A stretch of DNA of 64,000 nucleotides. Source: Bifidobacterium bombi DSM 19703. GTDB taxonomy: Bacteria > Actinomycetota > Actinomycetes > Actinomycetales > Bifidobacteriaceae. The notes below the pieces were generated by a model. That model searched no databases, was not told the DNA's origin, and saw nothing but the letters and a program-made list of their open reading frames with translations. The stretch covers positions 248,001 to 312,000 of the forward strand of contig NZ_ATLK01000001.1 of the NCBI RefSeq assembly GCF_000737845.1, written 5' to 3'. The translations under genes and the position numbers were made by a program. This document shows positions 17,427 to 28,076 of this stretch, piece after piece (the first letter of the stretch is position 1; each line of letters opens with the position of its first letter).

Positions 17427-17450
17427 TGTTTTCAAGGAGGAAATACGCAG

Positions 17451-17921
17451 TTGAGAATGGTCGGGTTGGGGCGCATGGGCGCCAATATGGCGGCTCGCTT
17501 GCGTTCCGCTGGGCCAGTTGGGGGTGGCCATTTCGCGAAAATGGTCCATAATGGCATCGAGTATAAAATGATGCGGACCTTTGGAGAAGGCTTCGCCACT
17601 ATGGAACGCACGGAACTGATTGGGAACCCGGCCGAAGTCATGGCTTCATGGAAATCGGGAAGTGTGGTTTCTTCATGGCTCTTGGATCTGCTTGTCGAAG
17701 GCATGCAAAGCGATTCAGATTTGCGTCATGTTCCGCCTGTAGCTGATGAATCGGGTGAAGCGAAGTGGATGATTGAGGTGGCCTGCGAGCTTGGAGTGCC
17801 GACGCCGGTTACGAGCTCTGTCCTATTCGCCCGCCAGGCCTCACGCGGCAGCGAGGATGACGCGATGCGTGTGGTGACGTTGTTGCGTTGTCAATTTAGA
17901 GGACATGTGACGTCAGGTTGA
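17451..17921 (+). pseudogene. gnd: 6-phosphogluconate dehydrogenase with large internal in-frame deletion
   Basis: A 156-codon frame that joins the extreme N-terminus of a decarboxylating 6-phosphogluconate dehydrogenase ('MVGLGRMGANMAARLRSAG') directly to its middle ('PVGGGHFAKMVHNGIEY') and on to the C-terminus. The short-form enzyme is about 300 residues, so roughly 130 residues are missing, including most of the NADP-binding Rossmann fold. The seam is at about 17508-17514. The catalytic Lys and the 'HNGIEY' motif remain. A strong ribosome site (AAGGAGG) precedes a TTG start at 17451, and the frame has no stops, so the loss may be recent. A functional enzyme is very unlikely. Another gnd copy should exist elsewhere in the genome. 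Confidence 0.85.
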
Positions 17922-18067
17922 CTTGTCGCTTAAGACTTTGCATTTATCAAGCACGGTATCCCTCGGTGCGGGTGGTGAGATCGGTCCCTCCATTCCATGC
18001 TCGTTTGCATATTGCCGGTAGTGAGCAGGATGCTGGGCAGGGGAGTACGGTAGGGTACGATTGAGGC

Positions 18068-21000
18068 ATGTCCTTCTTAGACGATTTCGTTGACATGCTT
18101 GGCGCTGCACTGACCGGTTCCTTCCAGGGCTCACCATATGAACAAACAGCCAGACGTCGCGGCGGTGAACGGCGGTCTTTCCACAATGGCGATGATGACG
18201 GTCCCACCATCCTCAATGTAGAAACCGATGGTGAAGATGATGATCCACATCGTCGTACCGGCGCCGCCAGACATGACGATTCCCATGGCCCGCGTGGACC
18301 GCGTGGTCCACGCAGGCCGCGCATCATGGGGGGTGGTGGCCGTTCGTCAAAGAATCTATCCGCAGCCCAAAAGGCAGTCCTCGTGATTGTCGTTTCATTG
18401 CTGGTCATATTTGCGTTGCTGTTCGGTCTCGATCACTTCATCACCGACCTCATGTGGTATGACCAGCTCGGTTTTCAAAGCGTTGTGTGGACGCAGCTGT
18501 GGACCAAGGTCGGGCTTTGGGTTGCCTATGCTTTGGCTTTGCTTGCCGTCAGCTATTGTTCCGCTTGGATGGCGATACGAACGCGACCGGACAGTCCTGA
18601 CGGTTCGACGATTCGCATTCATGGCGACGTCGTGGAAGTGGGCAGGTCACTTAGTTCCAAAACGGCGCGTCGCGGTGCGATGATTATCGCGCTTCTCGTC
18701 GGAATCCTGTTCGGTGCCCGATTCAATTCGAACTGGTCCGAGGTGCTGTTGATGCTGCACGCTCAAAACTTCGGCATCAAGGACCCGCAGTTCGGCCTAG
18801 ATAACGGGTTTTATGTCTTTATCCTTCCAGGGCTTCGACTGGTGCTTTCGGGACTCATGGTGCTGTTCGTCTTCGGTCTTGTCTTTTCGCTCGTCGCCCA
18901 TTTCGCGATGGGAGGGATTCGCATATCCATGCCGGTCCATGGGCACGGCATCGTATCGCTCACCGGACATGCGCGTCGGCAAGTCGCTTTTTGGGTGGTG
19001 CTGAACATGCTGCTGTGGTCGGTACGCCAGATCGTGGGAGTTTTCTCCAACCTCACCGACGATGGCAGCCGCTTCACCGGCGCCGATTACACGACGGTTC
19101 ACGCCAATATTCCGGTCACCTTCATCATGGCTGCGCTCACCGCCGTACTGGGCATTCTGCTTGGGGCATGGATTCTGCGCTCACGTTCCCTCGACAGTCC
19201 TGCTTCGGTGGGAGTCAGGGCGAGTGCGGCGTTGAAGGCGTGGCGCGTGCCTATCATCGCCGTTGCGGCGACGATAGTCATTTCCTTGGTGCTTGGGATG
19301 TTGTGGCCCACGGTACTGCAGCGTTTCAAGGTCAATCCCAACGAGCAGGAGATGGAATCGGCGTACATCTCCCGCAACATCGCCGCCACCAGACATGCTT
19401 ATGGGCTGGATGGCGTCAGAACGGAACAATACAACGCCACCACCAAGGGGCGGTCGGGCGCACTGGCATCCGATCCCGAAACCACGGCGCAGATCAGACT
19501 GCTCGACCCTCAGGTCGTCTCCTCCACCTTCAAGCAGATGCAGCAGTCAAAGCAGTATTATTCGTTCCCCGATTCTTTGGCCGTGGATAAGTACGATATC
19601 GACGGTAAGAGCCAGGATACGGTGATAGCCGCGCGCGAGCTCAATCTCGAGGGCAATGACAACCGCAACTGGGTCAATGACCATACCGTTTTCACCCACG
19701 GCTACGGTATCGTTGCGGCTTATGGCAACAAGGTCACCGCCGATGGATACCCGAGGTTCTTCGAATCAGGCATTCCGACGCAAGGCCAGCTGTCCAAAAG
19801 CCAGCATTACGAACCGCGTATCTATTTCTCACCTAATTCACCGGACTATTCCATCGTCGGTTCACCGAAAGGCTCACAGCCTTGGGAGTTCGACTATCCC
19901 AAGGGGTCCACCGGTGCCTCCAACACGTTCCAGGGCAATGGCGGGCCGAAGATAGGCAACGCCTTCACCAGATTGCTGTACGCCCTGCGCTTCGGATCGG
20001 ACCAGATATTCTTCTCCGACCGAGTGACGTCGAATTCTCAGATATTGTATGATCGCAGCCCCAAGGACCGTGTGGCCAAAGTGGCCCCCTACCTGACCCT
20101 GGATGGGCGTGTGTATCCTGCAGTGGTGAATGGGCGTGTGAAGTGGATCGTCGATGCCTACACCACCTCTGATGCCTACCCCTACGCCCAAACCACCGAT
20201 CTTGGCAGAGCAACGGAGGATTCCACCACGATATCCTCGCATACCGTCAAGGGACTCATGAGCCAGCCGGCGAACTATATACGCAATTCCGTCAAGGCCA
20301 CCGTCGATGCCTATGACGGTTCGGTGGACCTATATGTATGGGATAAGTCGGATCCCGTTATCAAGGCGTGGGAGAAGATATTCCCCGGGCAATACCATCC
20401 CATCTCCGACATGTCAGGGGACTTGATGAGCCATATGCGCTACCCGGAAGGCTTGTTCAAGGTCCAACGCCAACTACTGTCGAAGTACCACGTCACCAGC
20501 GCCGGACAGTTCTTCTCCGGTGAGGATTTCTGGCAGACCCCGGTCGATCCGACCGAATCGAAGGCGGCCCAAAGCAACGATGTGCTGCAGCCCCCGTACT
20601 ATCTGACGCTGAAAACGGGCGGTTCTTCGGAGCCATTGTTCTCGTTGACGTCGACGTATATTCCAGCCGGCGCCTCCACTCGCGAGATTCTGACCGGATT
20701 CCTGTCGGTAGACTCCGATGCAGGCTCCAAGAAGGGCGAGGTGGGGCCGAATTACGGCACCATACGTCTGCAGGAATTGCCTAAGGACCTGAACGTGCCC
20801 GGTCCGGGGCAGGCGCAGACCAATTTCAACACCAACCCGGTCGCGTCAAATCAGCTCAACTTGTTGGAGACCGGTTCGACGAAGCTCAAACGTGGTAATC
20901 TGCTCACCTTGCCCCTTGGAGGTGGCTTGGTCTATGTCCAGCCTGTCTATGTGCAATCCAACAGTGGGACGAGCTACCCGTTGCTCAAGAAGGTTCTTGT

Positions 21001-21403
21001 GGCTTTCGGTGACCAAGTCGGATTCGCAGACACCCTTGATGAGGCGCTGAACCAGGTCTTCGGCGGCGATTCAGGGGCTTCTGCCGGTGATGCCGAGAAC
21101 AGCGGCGGTTCCCATGATTCCGGCGTTACCTCACCTGACAACGGTGATGGCATCGCAAAGAGCCAGGAAGGTGGGGCAGGTGCGAACGGTAAGACGGCAC
21201 CGGGCAAAGTGCAGTCGGGATCAGGCGCATCCGGTGGTTCGGCAGCATCAAACCCTGAGCTCAAGGCCGCATTGAACCGTGCTTCACAAGCCATGAAGGA
21301 TTCAGACAGTGCCATGAAATCCGGAGACTGGACGGCTTATGGCAAAGCGCAGAAGGATCTGAACGACGCCATCAACCAGGCCATTGAGTTGGAAGGCAAA
21401 TAG
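18068..21403 (+). CDS. UPF0182 family large membrane protein
   Basis: An 1111-residue protein of the uncharacterised actinobacterial and cyanobacterial UPF0182 (COG1615) family. The N-terminal 95 residues are polar, with acidic and Gly-Pro-Arg-rich stretches. About seven membrane segments follow at residues 100-420, and then a long extracytoplasmic domain with family motifs such as 'YYSFPDSLAVDKYDIDGKSQ' and 'NWVNDHTVFTHGYGIVAAYG'. The C-terminal tail (about 1000-1075) is rich in Gly, Ser and Ala and is probably disordered, ending in a short charged helix. ATG 18068 has GAGG just upstream. The gene stands alone, and no function is known for the family. Confidence 0.9.
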   Translation: MSFLDDFVDMLGAALTGSFQGSPYEQTARRRGGERRSFHNGDDDGPTILNVETDGEDDDPHRRTGAARHDDSHGPRGPRGPRRPRIMGGGGRSSKNLSAAQKAVLVIVVSLLVIFALLFGLDHFITDLMWYDQLGFQSVVWTQLWTKVGLWVAYALALLAVSYCSAWMAIRTRPDSPDGSTIRIHGDVVEVGRSLSSKTARRGAMIIALLVGILFGARFNSNWSEVLLMLHAQNFGIKDPQFGLDNGFYVFILPGLRLVLSGLMVLFVFGLVFSLVAHFAMGGIRISMPVHGHGIVSLTGHARRQVAFWVVLNMLLWSVRQIVGVFSNLTDDGSRFTGADYTTVHANIPVTFIMAALTAVLGILLGAWILRSRSLDSPASVGVRASAALKAWRVPIIAVAATIVISLVLGMLWPTVLQRFKVNPNEQEMESAYISRNIAATRHAYGLDGVRTEQYNATTKGRSGALASDPETTAQIRLLDPQVVSSTFKQMQQSKQYYSFPDSLAVDKYDIDGKSQDTVIAARELNLEGNDNRNWVNDHTVFTHGYGIVAAYGNKVTADGYPRFFESGIPTQGQLSKSQHYEPRIYFSPNSPDYSIVGSPKGSQPWEFDYPKGSTGASNTFQGNGGPKIGNAFTRLLYALRFGSDQIFFSDRVTSNSQILYDRSPKDRVAKVAPYLTLDGRVYPAVVNGRVKWIVDAYTTSDAYPYAQTTDLGRATEDSTTISSHTVKGLMSQPANYIRNSVKATVDAYDGSVDLYVWDKSDPVIKAWEKIFPGQYHPISDMSGDLMSHMRYPEGLFKVQRQLLSKYHVTSAGQFFSGEDFWQTPVDPTESKAAQSNDVLQPPYYLTLKTGGSSEPLFSLTSTYIPAGASTREILTGFLSVDSDAGSKKGEVGPNYGTIRLQELPKDLNVPGPGQAQTNFNTNPVASNQLNLLETGSTKLKRGNLLTLPLGGGLVYVQPVYVQSNSGTSYPLLKKVLVAFGDQVGFADTLDEALNQVFGGDSGASAGDAENSGGSHDSGVTSPDNGDGIAKSQEGGAGANGKTAPGKVQSGSGASGGSAASNPELKAALNRASQAMKDSDSAMKSGDWTAYGKAQKDLNDAINQAIELEGK

Positions 21404-21665
21404 GTGGCAGTCAGGCCGGTCCTTCGATAGGTGCCGCACCGGGTTGTGCCTTGTGCGTTGTAGATGGCATGTGACATGCGTGTTCTGCTATCGCCCTGCG
21501 GCCTCCATGAAGCATCACGTGCTTTCCGCCGACAGCGTGCGTCGTTTGCACTGGGTACTATGAATCACAGCAAGGCCCTATACCCGGTCGTTTCGGTATG
21601 GGGTCATTGTGGCGTATTCATGATGGTCGCTGCGCTTGGCGACGCCGTTGGGGGAGTTCGGAACT

Positions 21666-22265
21666 GTGGCATCGGATTTTTGGTTGATAGCCGGGTTAGG
21701 TAATCCAGGCAGGAAATATGAGGGCACCAGGCACAATATGGGGTTCATGGTGGCCGACACTCTGGCCCAGCGGTGGTCGGTGTCGTTCAGTGATCACAAA
21801 GGGCTTGCTGACCTGGGCAAGGGCGTGATGGACCTCAATGGACGGCAGGTGAAGTTCTTCCTCATCAAGCCATTGACGTATATGAATGATTCCGGAGATG
21901 CGGTGTCTTCGGTCGGTGCATACTATGGGATCAATCCCGACCGCATCATCGTCATCCATGACGATATGGATCTGGATTTCGGTCGTATCAAGGTCAAAGC
22001 TGGTGGCTCGGCCGGCGGCCACAACGGTATACGATCGATTGACCGGTCTTTGGGTACCAACCGGTACGCTCGTGTCCGTATGGGCACGGGACATGCGGCG
22101 CGGGGTCCGCATGCTCATGAAAACACAGTCGATTGGGTGTTAGGTGGTTTTTCACCGGCACAACGCAAGGAGCTTCCTGATTTTCTGGCTGATGGCGCCG
22201 ATGCTGCGGAGGCGGTCATCTTCCAGGGGCTTGCCAGGACGCAGGAGTTGTTCAATGGGCGCTGA
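21666..22265 (+). CDS. pth: Peptidyl-tRNA hydrolase
   Basis: A 199-residue enzyme that frees tRNA from stalled peptidyl-tRNA. The motifs 'LIAGLGNPGRKYEGTRHNMG' (with the catalytic His), 'LIKPLTYMNDSGDAV', 'HDDMDLDFG' and 'GGSAGGHNGIRSID' are all present. The GTG at 21666, with GGGGGAG upstream, fits the family N-terminus better than the TTG at 21636. The 3' end overlaps the start of mfd by 11 bases, the usual actinobacterial pth-mfd pairing, so the two are cotranscribed. Confidence 0.95.
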   Translation: MASDFWLIAGLGNPGRKYEGTRHNMGFMVADTLAQRWSVSFSDHKGLADLGKGVMDLNGRQVKFFLIKPLTYMNDSGDAVSSVGAYYGINPDRIIVIHDDMDLDFGRIKVKAGGSAGGHNGIRSIDRSLGTNRYARVRMGTGHAARGPHAHENTVDWVLGGFSPAQRKELPDFLADGADAAEAVIFQGLARTQELFNGR

Positions 22266-25200
22266 AGCAGGCAATCGATTCGCAAACGCTTCCCAAGGAT
22301 CCACGCCGTCCTCCGGATCCGATACGGACACGATGCAAGGGGCATTGGCACATCTGCTGAAGAAGCTCAGGAATGATCAAGGGTTTCGTGCGCTCACTGA
22401 CGGTGATGTGCAGGAGTCCCACGCATCGGCCGAAAACGTGCTGGACGTAGGTGCGCCGGAGGGTGTCCATCCCGCCTTGGCAGCGGCCGTGGCGCGGCGT
22501 GAGACGGTGGTGATGGTGGTTTCCTCCTCGCGTGAGGCTGATGAGATGGTCAAGTCGGTGCGCTCGTGGTACGACGGTCCTTCGAGCGAAGTGGTTCAAC
22601 TTGAGGCTTGGGAGACTCTGCCTCACGAGAGGCTTTCACCCAGGGCAGACACAGTTGCCAGCCGCATGGCCGTTTTTCGTCGACTTGCGCATCCCGAGAG
22701 CGGCAGCACGTTGTTTGGACCCATACGTGTCCTCATCATGCCGGTGCGTTCGCTCATCCAGCCCGTTGTGGCTGGATTGGGCGATGTGGAGCCGCTCGTC
22801 TTTCGGGTCGGAGGGGAGATCTCTCTGGACGATGCCTCGTCGCGCTTGGTGCGTAACGCCTACGCCCGTGTGGAGCTCGTCGTCAACCGAGGCGAGTTCG
22901 CCGTGCGTGGAGGCATTCTCGATGTTTTTCCTCCGACGTTGCCGCATCCCGTACGCATTGAGTTTTTCGGCGATCAGATCGACGCCATCCATGAGTTCCA
23001 TGCCTCTGACCAGCGCACCTATGGACAGGGCATCGACTTGGTGTGGGCTACGTCTTGTCGTGAACTGCAGCTTACGGATGACGTCCGAGCGCGCGCAAGG
23101 TCTCTCATCGGACGGCTTCCCAATGCTGAGGACATGCTCGCTTCCATCGCCGATGCCATCCCCGTGGAAGGCATGGAGTCCCTGATTCCCGCGTTGGTCG
23201 ACGACATGGAATCCGTCTCTTCTATGCTTCCAGGCAAGGCCACCATCATGCTCTCCGATCCGGAGAGACTGCGCAGGGCCGCCGAGGATCTCAACACGAC
23301 GGCGAATGAATTCCTGGCCGCAAGTTGGCATGTGGCAGCAAGCGGGCATTCGACCGGGGCACCGATTGATTTTGGGCAGGCGAGTTTCCTTGACTTTGAC
23401 GAAACCGTTTCATCCTTGGAATATTCGGGGCATGATGTCTGGAATCTGACGGGTTTTGGCGTTGATTCCGCCATTGCCGGGAAGATCGCCGTGGATGCCC
23501 AAGCGGCCTCGGAGTACCGTGGCGATGAACGCAAAGCCTCCAGTGGCATCGAAGGGCTTATTGATTCGGGCTTTGAAGTCATCATCACAGCTGCCTCGGA
23601 TCCGACGTTGGCGAGACTCAGGCGGGCAGTGGAAGGCACAGGTGTCACCGGTTTCTCCACAGTTCGCTCCCTGGCCGTCGATGGCTTCATCGATCGCTCG
23701 GCTTCCATCGCCTTGCTCACCGAACGCGACCTCACAGGTCGGACGAGCATTGGTGCACAGGTCAAAAACCGGTCGAGGCGACGTAAGCCGCTTGACTTGA
23801 TGGAGCTGAAGACAGGGGATTACGTCGTCCATGAACAGCATGGCATCGGCCGTTTCATCAAGATGGTCCAGCGCACCACGGGAAAGGGCGGCAATCAGGC
23901 CACCCGCGAGTACCTTGTCATCGAGTATGCGCCGAGCAAGCGCGGGGCTCCTGCCGACAAACTCTTCATACCCGCCGATCAGCTTGAGCTTGTTTCCAAG
24001 TACATCGGCTCCGACGCACCCAAACTCAACCAGCTCGGCGGGTCGGATTGGGCGGCGACCAAGGCACGGGCCCGCAAGCATGTGCACGAGATAGCCGATG
24101 ACCTGGTCAGGCTTTATTCGGCGCGTCAATCGGCGAAGGGCTTTGCTTTCAGCCCGGACACACCTTGGCAGAAGGAGCTTGAAGATTCGTTCCCGTATCA
24201 GGAGACCGAGGACCAATTGACGGCCATTGCTGATGTGAAGGCCGACATGGAGAAACCGGTGCCTATGGACAGGCTGATCTGCGGCGATGTAGGCTTCGGC
24301 AAGACGGAGGTTGCCGTACGGGCGGCGTTCAAGGCAGTACAGGATGGCAAGCAGGTCGCGATTCTGGCGCCTACGACCCTGCTTGTGCAACAGCACTATG
24401 AGACTTTCGTCGAACGCTATGAAAATTTCCCAGTGACCGTGGCTGCGATGAGCCGCTTTCAAACCACCAAAGAGAACAATGAGACTCTGGCCGGACTCGA
24501 GTCCGGCGCCGTGGATGTGGTCATCGGCACCCACAAGCTGCTCAACCCCAAAATAAAGTTCAAGGACCTGGGGCTGCTCATCATTGACGAAGAACAGCGT
24601 TTCGGCGTCGAACATAAGGAGACGCTCAAGGCGTTGCGGACGAATATCGATGTGCTTTCCCTTTCGGCGACGCCGATTCCACGTACTTTGGAGATGGCGG
24701 TGACCGGCATCCGTGAGATGTCGACGTTGTCGACGCCCCCGGAGGACCGGCTGCCGGTGCTTACCTACGTCGGGGCTCAGGATGATCAGCAGGTCATTGC
24801 GTCAATACGCCGTGAACTGTTGCGTGGAGGACAGGTGTTCTATGTCCATAATAGGGTCAGTGACATCGACAAGGTGTCGGCCAGGATACATGAGCTCGTT
24901 CCCGAGGCTCGCATTGGCGTCGCCCATGGCAAGATGAGGGAAAAGCAACTGGATGAGATTATTCAGGGGTTCTGGCATAGGGACATCGATGTGCTGGTGT
25001 GCACCACCATCATCGAGACCGGACTGGATATCTCCAATGCCAACACGCTCATCGTGGATCATGCCGACCGGTTCGGGCTTTCCCAGCTTCACCAGCTGCG
25101 CGGACGCGTGGGGCGCGGGCGCGAACGCGCTTACGCATACTTCCTGTACGATCCGACGAAGACCATGACTCAACAGTCTCATGATCGTCTGGCCACCATC

Positions 25201-25833
25201 GCGCAGAACACCGCCTTGGGGTCCGGCTACGATGTGGCGATGAAGGATCTGGAGCTGCGTGGTACTGGCAACCTGCTTGGCGGTGAGCAGAGTGGGCATA
25301 TTGAAGGAGTCGGCTTCGATTTGTACGTGAGGATGGTGTCTGATGCGGTCGACCACGTCAAGGAACCGGAACGCAAGGAAAGCGTGTCCGTCTCCATCGA
25401 TTTGCCCATCGAGGCCTCCATACCTGTGGATTACATCGATTCGGACAAGCTGCGCTTGGAAGCCTATCGAAAGCTAGCCGCGGCGCATGATGAGGCCGAT
25501 CTGCACGATCTCGCCGACGAGCTGACCGATCGTTACGGACCCATGCCCGCGCAGTTTGATTATCTCTTCGCTGTCACTAGACTTCGCGAGGCGGCCGCCT
25601 CGTTGGGCATCACCGAGCTTGTGGCCCAGGGCTCGCGTATCCGCATAGCGAAAATAGACCCGCCCGAGTCGTTGCGTATGAGGCTGAATCGTATCTATCG
25701 CGGCATGCAGTACCGGCCGGTTACGCAAACGTTGCTGATTGCGACTCCATTCGCGGGCTCCTTGGGCAAGGAGCCGATGAATACCGGGCAGATTCTCGAT
25801 TGGACGGCACAATTGCTCAGGGACCTGACATAG
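22255..25833 (+). CDS. mfd: Transcription-repair coupling factor
   Basis: A 1192-residue helicase that removes RNA polymerase stalled at DNA lesions and recruits UvrA. The N-terminal UvrB-like part covers about residues 1-480. The CarD-like RNA-polymerase-interacting domain follows near 515-600 ('[16 protein letters not shown]'). The helicase core has the P-loop '[19 protein letters not shown]' at about 677 and the '[12 protein letters not shown]' motif II at about 776. The C-terminal TRCF domain ends the protein. ATG 22255 overlaps the pth end and has CAGGAG 8 bases upstream. Length is typical. Confidence 0.96.
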   Translation: MGAEAGNRFANASQGSTPSSGSDTDTMQGALAHLLKKLRNDQGFRALTDGDVQESHASAENVLDVGAPEGVHPALAAAVARRETVVMVVSSSREADEMVKSVRSWYDGPSSEVVQLEAWETLPHERLSPRADTVASRMAVFRRLAHPESGSTLFGPIRVLIMPVRSLIQPVVAGLGDVEPLVFRVGGEISLDDASSRLVRNAYARVELVVNRGEFAVRGGILDVFPPTLPHPVRIEFFGDQIDAIHEFHASDQRTYGQGIDLVWATSCRELQLTDDVRARARSLIGRLPNAEDMLASIADAIPVEGMESLIPALVDDMESVSSMLPGKATIMLSDPERLRRAAEDLNTTANEFLAASWHVAASGHSTGAPIDFGQASFLDFDETVSSLEYSGHDVWNLTGFGVDSAIAGKIAVDAQAASEYRGDERKASSGIEGLIDSGFEVIITAASDPTLARLRRAVEGTGVTGFSTVRSLAVDGFIDRSASIALLTERDLTGRTSIGAQVKNRSRRRKPLDLMELKTGDYVVHEQHGIGRFIKMVQRTTGKGGNQATREYLVIEYAPSKRGAPADKLFIPADQLELVSKYIGSDAPKLNQLGGSDWAATKARARKHVHEIADDLVRLYSARQSAKGFAFSPDTPWQKELEDSFPYQETEDQLTAIADVKADMEKPVPMDRLICGDVGFGKTEVAVRAAFKAVQDGKQVAILAPTTLLVQQHYETFVERYENFPVTVAAMSRFQTTKENNETLAGLESGAVDVVIGTHKLLNPKIKFKDLGLLIIDEEQRFGVEHKETLKALRTNIDVLSLSATPIPRTLEMAVTGIREMSTLSTPPEDRLPVLTYVGAQDDQQVIASIRRELLRGGQVFYVHNRVSDIDKVSARIHELVPEARIGVAHGKMREKQLDEIIQGFWHRDIDVLVCTTIIETGLDISNANTLIVDHADRFGLSQLHQLRGRVGRGRERAYAYFLYDPTKTMTQQSHDRLATIAQNTALGSGYDVAMKDLELRGTGNLLGGEQSGHIEGVGFDLYVRMVSDAVDHVKEPERKESVSVSIDLPIEASIPVDYIDSDKLRLEAYRKLAAAHDEADLHDLADELTDRYGPMPAQFDYLFAVTRLREAAASLGITELVAQGSRIRIAKIDPPESLRMRLNRIYRGMQYRPVTQTLLIATPFAGSLGKEPMNTGQILDWTAQLLRDLT

Positions 25834-25928
25834 CCTTGCCTGTTCGCGTCAGTGGGCTAGGGGCTGATTGTCTAAGAACACACGGTTTCCCACGTTCTAT
25901 GTTAACGCTAATATAAATTATGATTTCC

Positions 25929-25959
25929 TTGCACGCTCGTCCAACTTTGCAACTAAACT
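25929..25959 (+). promoter_or_regulatory. Possible enolase promoter
   Basis: TTGCAC (25929-25934) and TAAACT (25954-25959) with a 19-base spacer lie about 40 bases before the enolase start, in an AT-rich stretch unlike the surrounding sequence. The spacing is longer than ideal. Confidence 0.25.
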
Positions 25960-25996
25960 GGTAGCTGTTAGTACAAACAAGCTCGAAGGAGTAATT

Positions 25997-27292
25997 GTGT
26001 CTGCAATTGCAAGCGTATACGCAAGTGAAATTCTGGATTCCCGTGGCAACCCGACCGTCAAGGTAGTGCTGGACACCGACGATGGTGCTCATGGCGTGGG
26101 TCTTGTGCCCTCAGGTGCTTCCACTGGAGAGGCGGAGGCTTGGGAGCGTCGTGACGGCGACAAGTCCCGTTACCAAGGCAAGGGCGTCCTCAACGCGGTC
26201 AAGGCCGTGAACGACGTCATCGCCCCCAAGGTCATTGGCATGGAGGTCACCGATCAGCGCGCCCTTGATGAGACCATGATCGCGCTTGATGGCACTCCCA
26301 ACAAGGGCAAGCTCGGCGCGAACGCCATTCTCGGCGTCTCCCTCGCCGCGTTGTACGCCGCGGCCGACTGGGCCGACATGCCCCTGTATCGTTACATCGG
26401 CGGCACCAACGGCCACATCCTGCCTGTGCCGAACATGAATATCATGAACGGCGGCGCGCACGCCGACTTCGCGACTGATATCCAGGAGTACATGATCTCC
26501 CCCTATGGCTTTGACGCCTACAGCGATGCGCTGCGTGCAGGCGTGGAAGTCTACCACACTCTCAAGGGCATCCTGAAGAAGGACGGCCACGACACCGGTC
26601 TTGGTGATGAAGGTGGTTTCGCTCCGAAGATGAAGACCAACGAGGATTCGTTGAAGTACATCATGCAGGCCATTGAGGCCGCGGGCTATGAGCCGGGCAA
26701 GCAGATCGGCCTGTGCCTGGATGTGGCGTCCTCTGAGTTCTACAACAAGGACACCAACACCTATCACTTCGATGGTGCCGACCGTGATGCCGATTACATG
26801 CTCGACTACTACAAGGAGCTTGTTTCCAAGTATCCGCTCGTCTCCATCGAGGATCCCTTCGCCGAAGAGGATTGGGGTGCTTGGCAGAAGATCACCGCCG
26901 CCATGGGCGACAAGCTGCAGTTCGTCGGTGACGACCTGCTCGTGACCAACCCGAAGCGTCTGCAGAAGGGCATCGACCTGCACGCTGCTAACAGTCTGCT
27001 GGTCAAGCTCAACCAGATCGGCACCGTCACCGAGACCCTCGACGCCATCGAGCTGGCCACGGCAAACGGTTTCACTTCCATGGTTTCCCACCGTTCCGGT
27101 GAGACTCCGGACACCACCATCTCGGATCTTGCCGTGGCCAAGAACACACGACAGATCAAGACCGGCGCGCCGGCCCGTGGCGAACGCATCGCCAAGTACA
27201 ACCGTCTTCTGGAGATCGAGGAAGAGCTTGGCAGCACCGCCAAGTACGCCGGTTATAGCGCCTTCAAGGCGTGCAAGCAGTACATCAGGTAG
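25997..27292 (+). CDS. eno: Enolase (phosphopyruvate hydratase)
   Basis: A 431-residue glycolytic enzyme that converts 2-phosphoglycerate to phosphoenolpyruvate with Mg2+. The opening '[20 protein letters not shown]', the '[16 protein letters not shown]' loop, '[15 protein letters not shown]', '[18 protein letters not shown]', '[11 protein letters not shown]' and '[13 protein letters not shown]' cover the metal and catalytic residues. GTG 25997 follows GAAGGA with good spacing. The open frame to 25868 runs through an AT-rich leader. Codon use is strongly biased, as expected for a highly expressed gene, and a terminator follows. Confidence 0.97.
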   Translation: MSAIASVYASEILDSRGNPTVKVVLDTDDGAHGVGLVPSGASTGEAEAWERRDGDKSRYQGKGVLNAVKAVNDVIAPKVIGMEVTDQRALDETMIALDGTPNKGKLGANAILGVSLAALYAAADWADMPLYRYIGGTNGHILPVPNMNIMNGGAHADFATDIQEYMISPYGFDAYSDALRAGVEVYHTLKGILKKDGHDTGLGDEGGFAPKMKTNEDSLKYIMQAIEAAGYEPGKQIGLCLDVASSEFYNKDTNTYHFDGADRDADYMLDYYKELVSKYPLVSIEDPFAEEDWGAWQKITAAMGDKLQFVGDDLLVTNPKRLQKGIDLHAANSLLVKLNQIGTVTETLDAIELATANGFTSMVSHRSGETPDTTISDLAVAKNTRQIKTGAPARGERIAKYNRLLEIEEELGSTAKYAGYSAFKACKQYIR

Positions 27293-27384
27293 TTCCCCGA
27301 TTCGGGCGTATCCGATGCCCGGGTGTGCCGTTCGGCATCCCGCCGCAGAGTGTGCGTCGAGCGTGGTGCTAACGCCTGCTTGAG

Positions 27385-27427
27385 AAATACCCGTCATGTT
27401 CGCTCAAGTCGAATGTGACGGGTATTT
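27385..27427 (+). terminator. Intrinsic terminator of enolase
   Basis: AAATACCCGTCA (27385-27396) pairs perfectly over 12 bases with TGACGGGTATTT (27416-27427), leaving a 19-base loop and a T-run. It lies about 90 bases after the enolase stop and ends just before the next gene's start, at 27436. Confidence 0.85.
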
Positions 27428-27435
27428 TCGTGTAT

Positions 27436-28065
27436 ATGGCAGCAATGGGAAAACGTCGTGCATCCGGCGGCCGCGGTCGCGCAATCCGTGGTTCCGGTGA
27501 ACGTAAGTCGAAACGGTCGGCGGATCACGGCGGCGTAAGTCGTGATGTCATGATGGCAGGTGTGGCCCCCAACAGGAATACCGATTCGTCAGGCGTCAAG
27601 GCACAGGCAAGTTCAGCCCAAACCCCCACCGTAACCTCAGTAAAACGCAGGAATTCCGGGGTGCTGGTGTTCATTGCGTCCCTCGTCATCATCTTCATTG
27701 GATTCATACAATTGCTTTCCGCCTTTCACGCGTACGCCGTCAACCTTGCTCAACTCAACGAGTTGAAACGCCAGGAATCTGCTCTCGTGGTCCAGAAACA
27801 AGATCTTGAGAACGATATTGCCAGATGGAATGACAAGGCATATGTCACAGCCCAGGCGCGTGACCGTCTTGGTTTCGTCTTTCCCGGTGAACAGTCGATT
27901 CGTGTTGAGCATCCGGAGGCGGTGACCGGGCAGAAAGCCGATCCTCGCAAACAGGCGATGTCGCAGAAGGCGGGGGAGAAGAAGCTGCCTTGGTACGGTG
28001 AGCTGTCATATTCCCTGAAAAAGGCCGATACCCCAGTACAGAAAGTCGAAAGACCCCAACGATAG
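27436..28065 (+). CDS. Septum formation initiator family protein (DivIC/FtsB-like)
   Basis: A protein of about 209 residues with a basic cytoplasmic N-terminus (about 75 residues), one membrane segment ('VLVFIASLVIIFIGFIQLL') and a coiled coil. The family motif around 'AYVTAQARDRLGFVFPGE' follows. The latter is typical of actinobacterial DivIC/FtsB, a division protein that pairs with FtsL at the septum. ATG 27436 or 27445 may be the start, since the ribosome site is weak. The order eno, this gene, DUF501, ppx is conserved in actinobacteria as I know them, which supports the call. Confidence 0.83.
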   Translation: MAAMGKRRASGGRGRAIRGSGERKSKRSADHGGVSRDVMMAGVAPNRNTDSSGVKAQASSAQTPTVTSVKRRNSGVLVFIASLVIIFIGFIQLLSAFHAYAVNLAQLNELKRQESALVVQKQDLENDIARWNDKAYVTAQARDRLGFVFPGEQSIRVEHPEAVTGQKADPRKQAMSQKAGEKKLPWYGELSYSLKKADTPVQKVERPQR

Positions 28066-28076
28066 GAATCCTTCCA

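Noticed and set aside
26111..27397. A 428-residue open frame antisense to enolase, and similar long antisense frames opposite ychF (9679-10929), metE (48467-49771) and mfd (23410-24615)
   Set aside because: Long antisense frames are expected opposite genes with strong GC-ending codon bias. None has a ribosome site or family motif, and the sense genes are certain.
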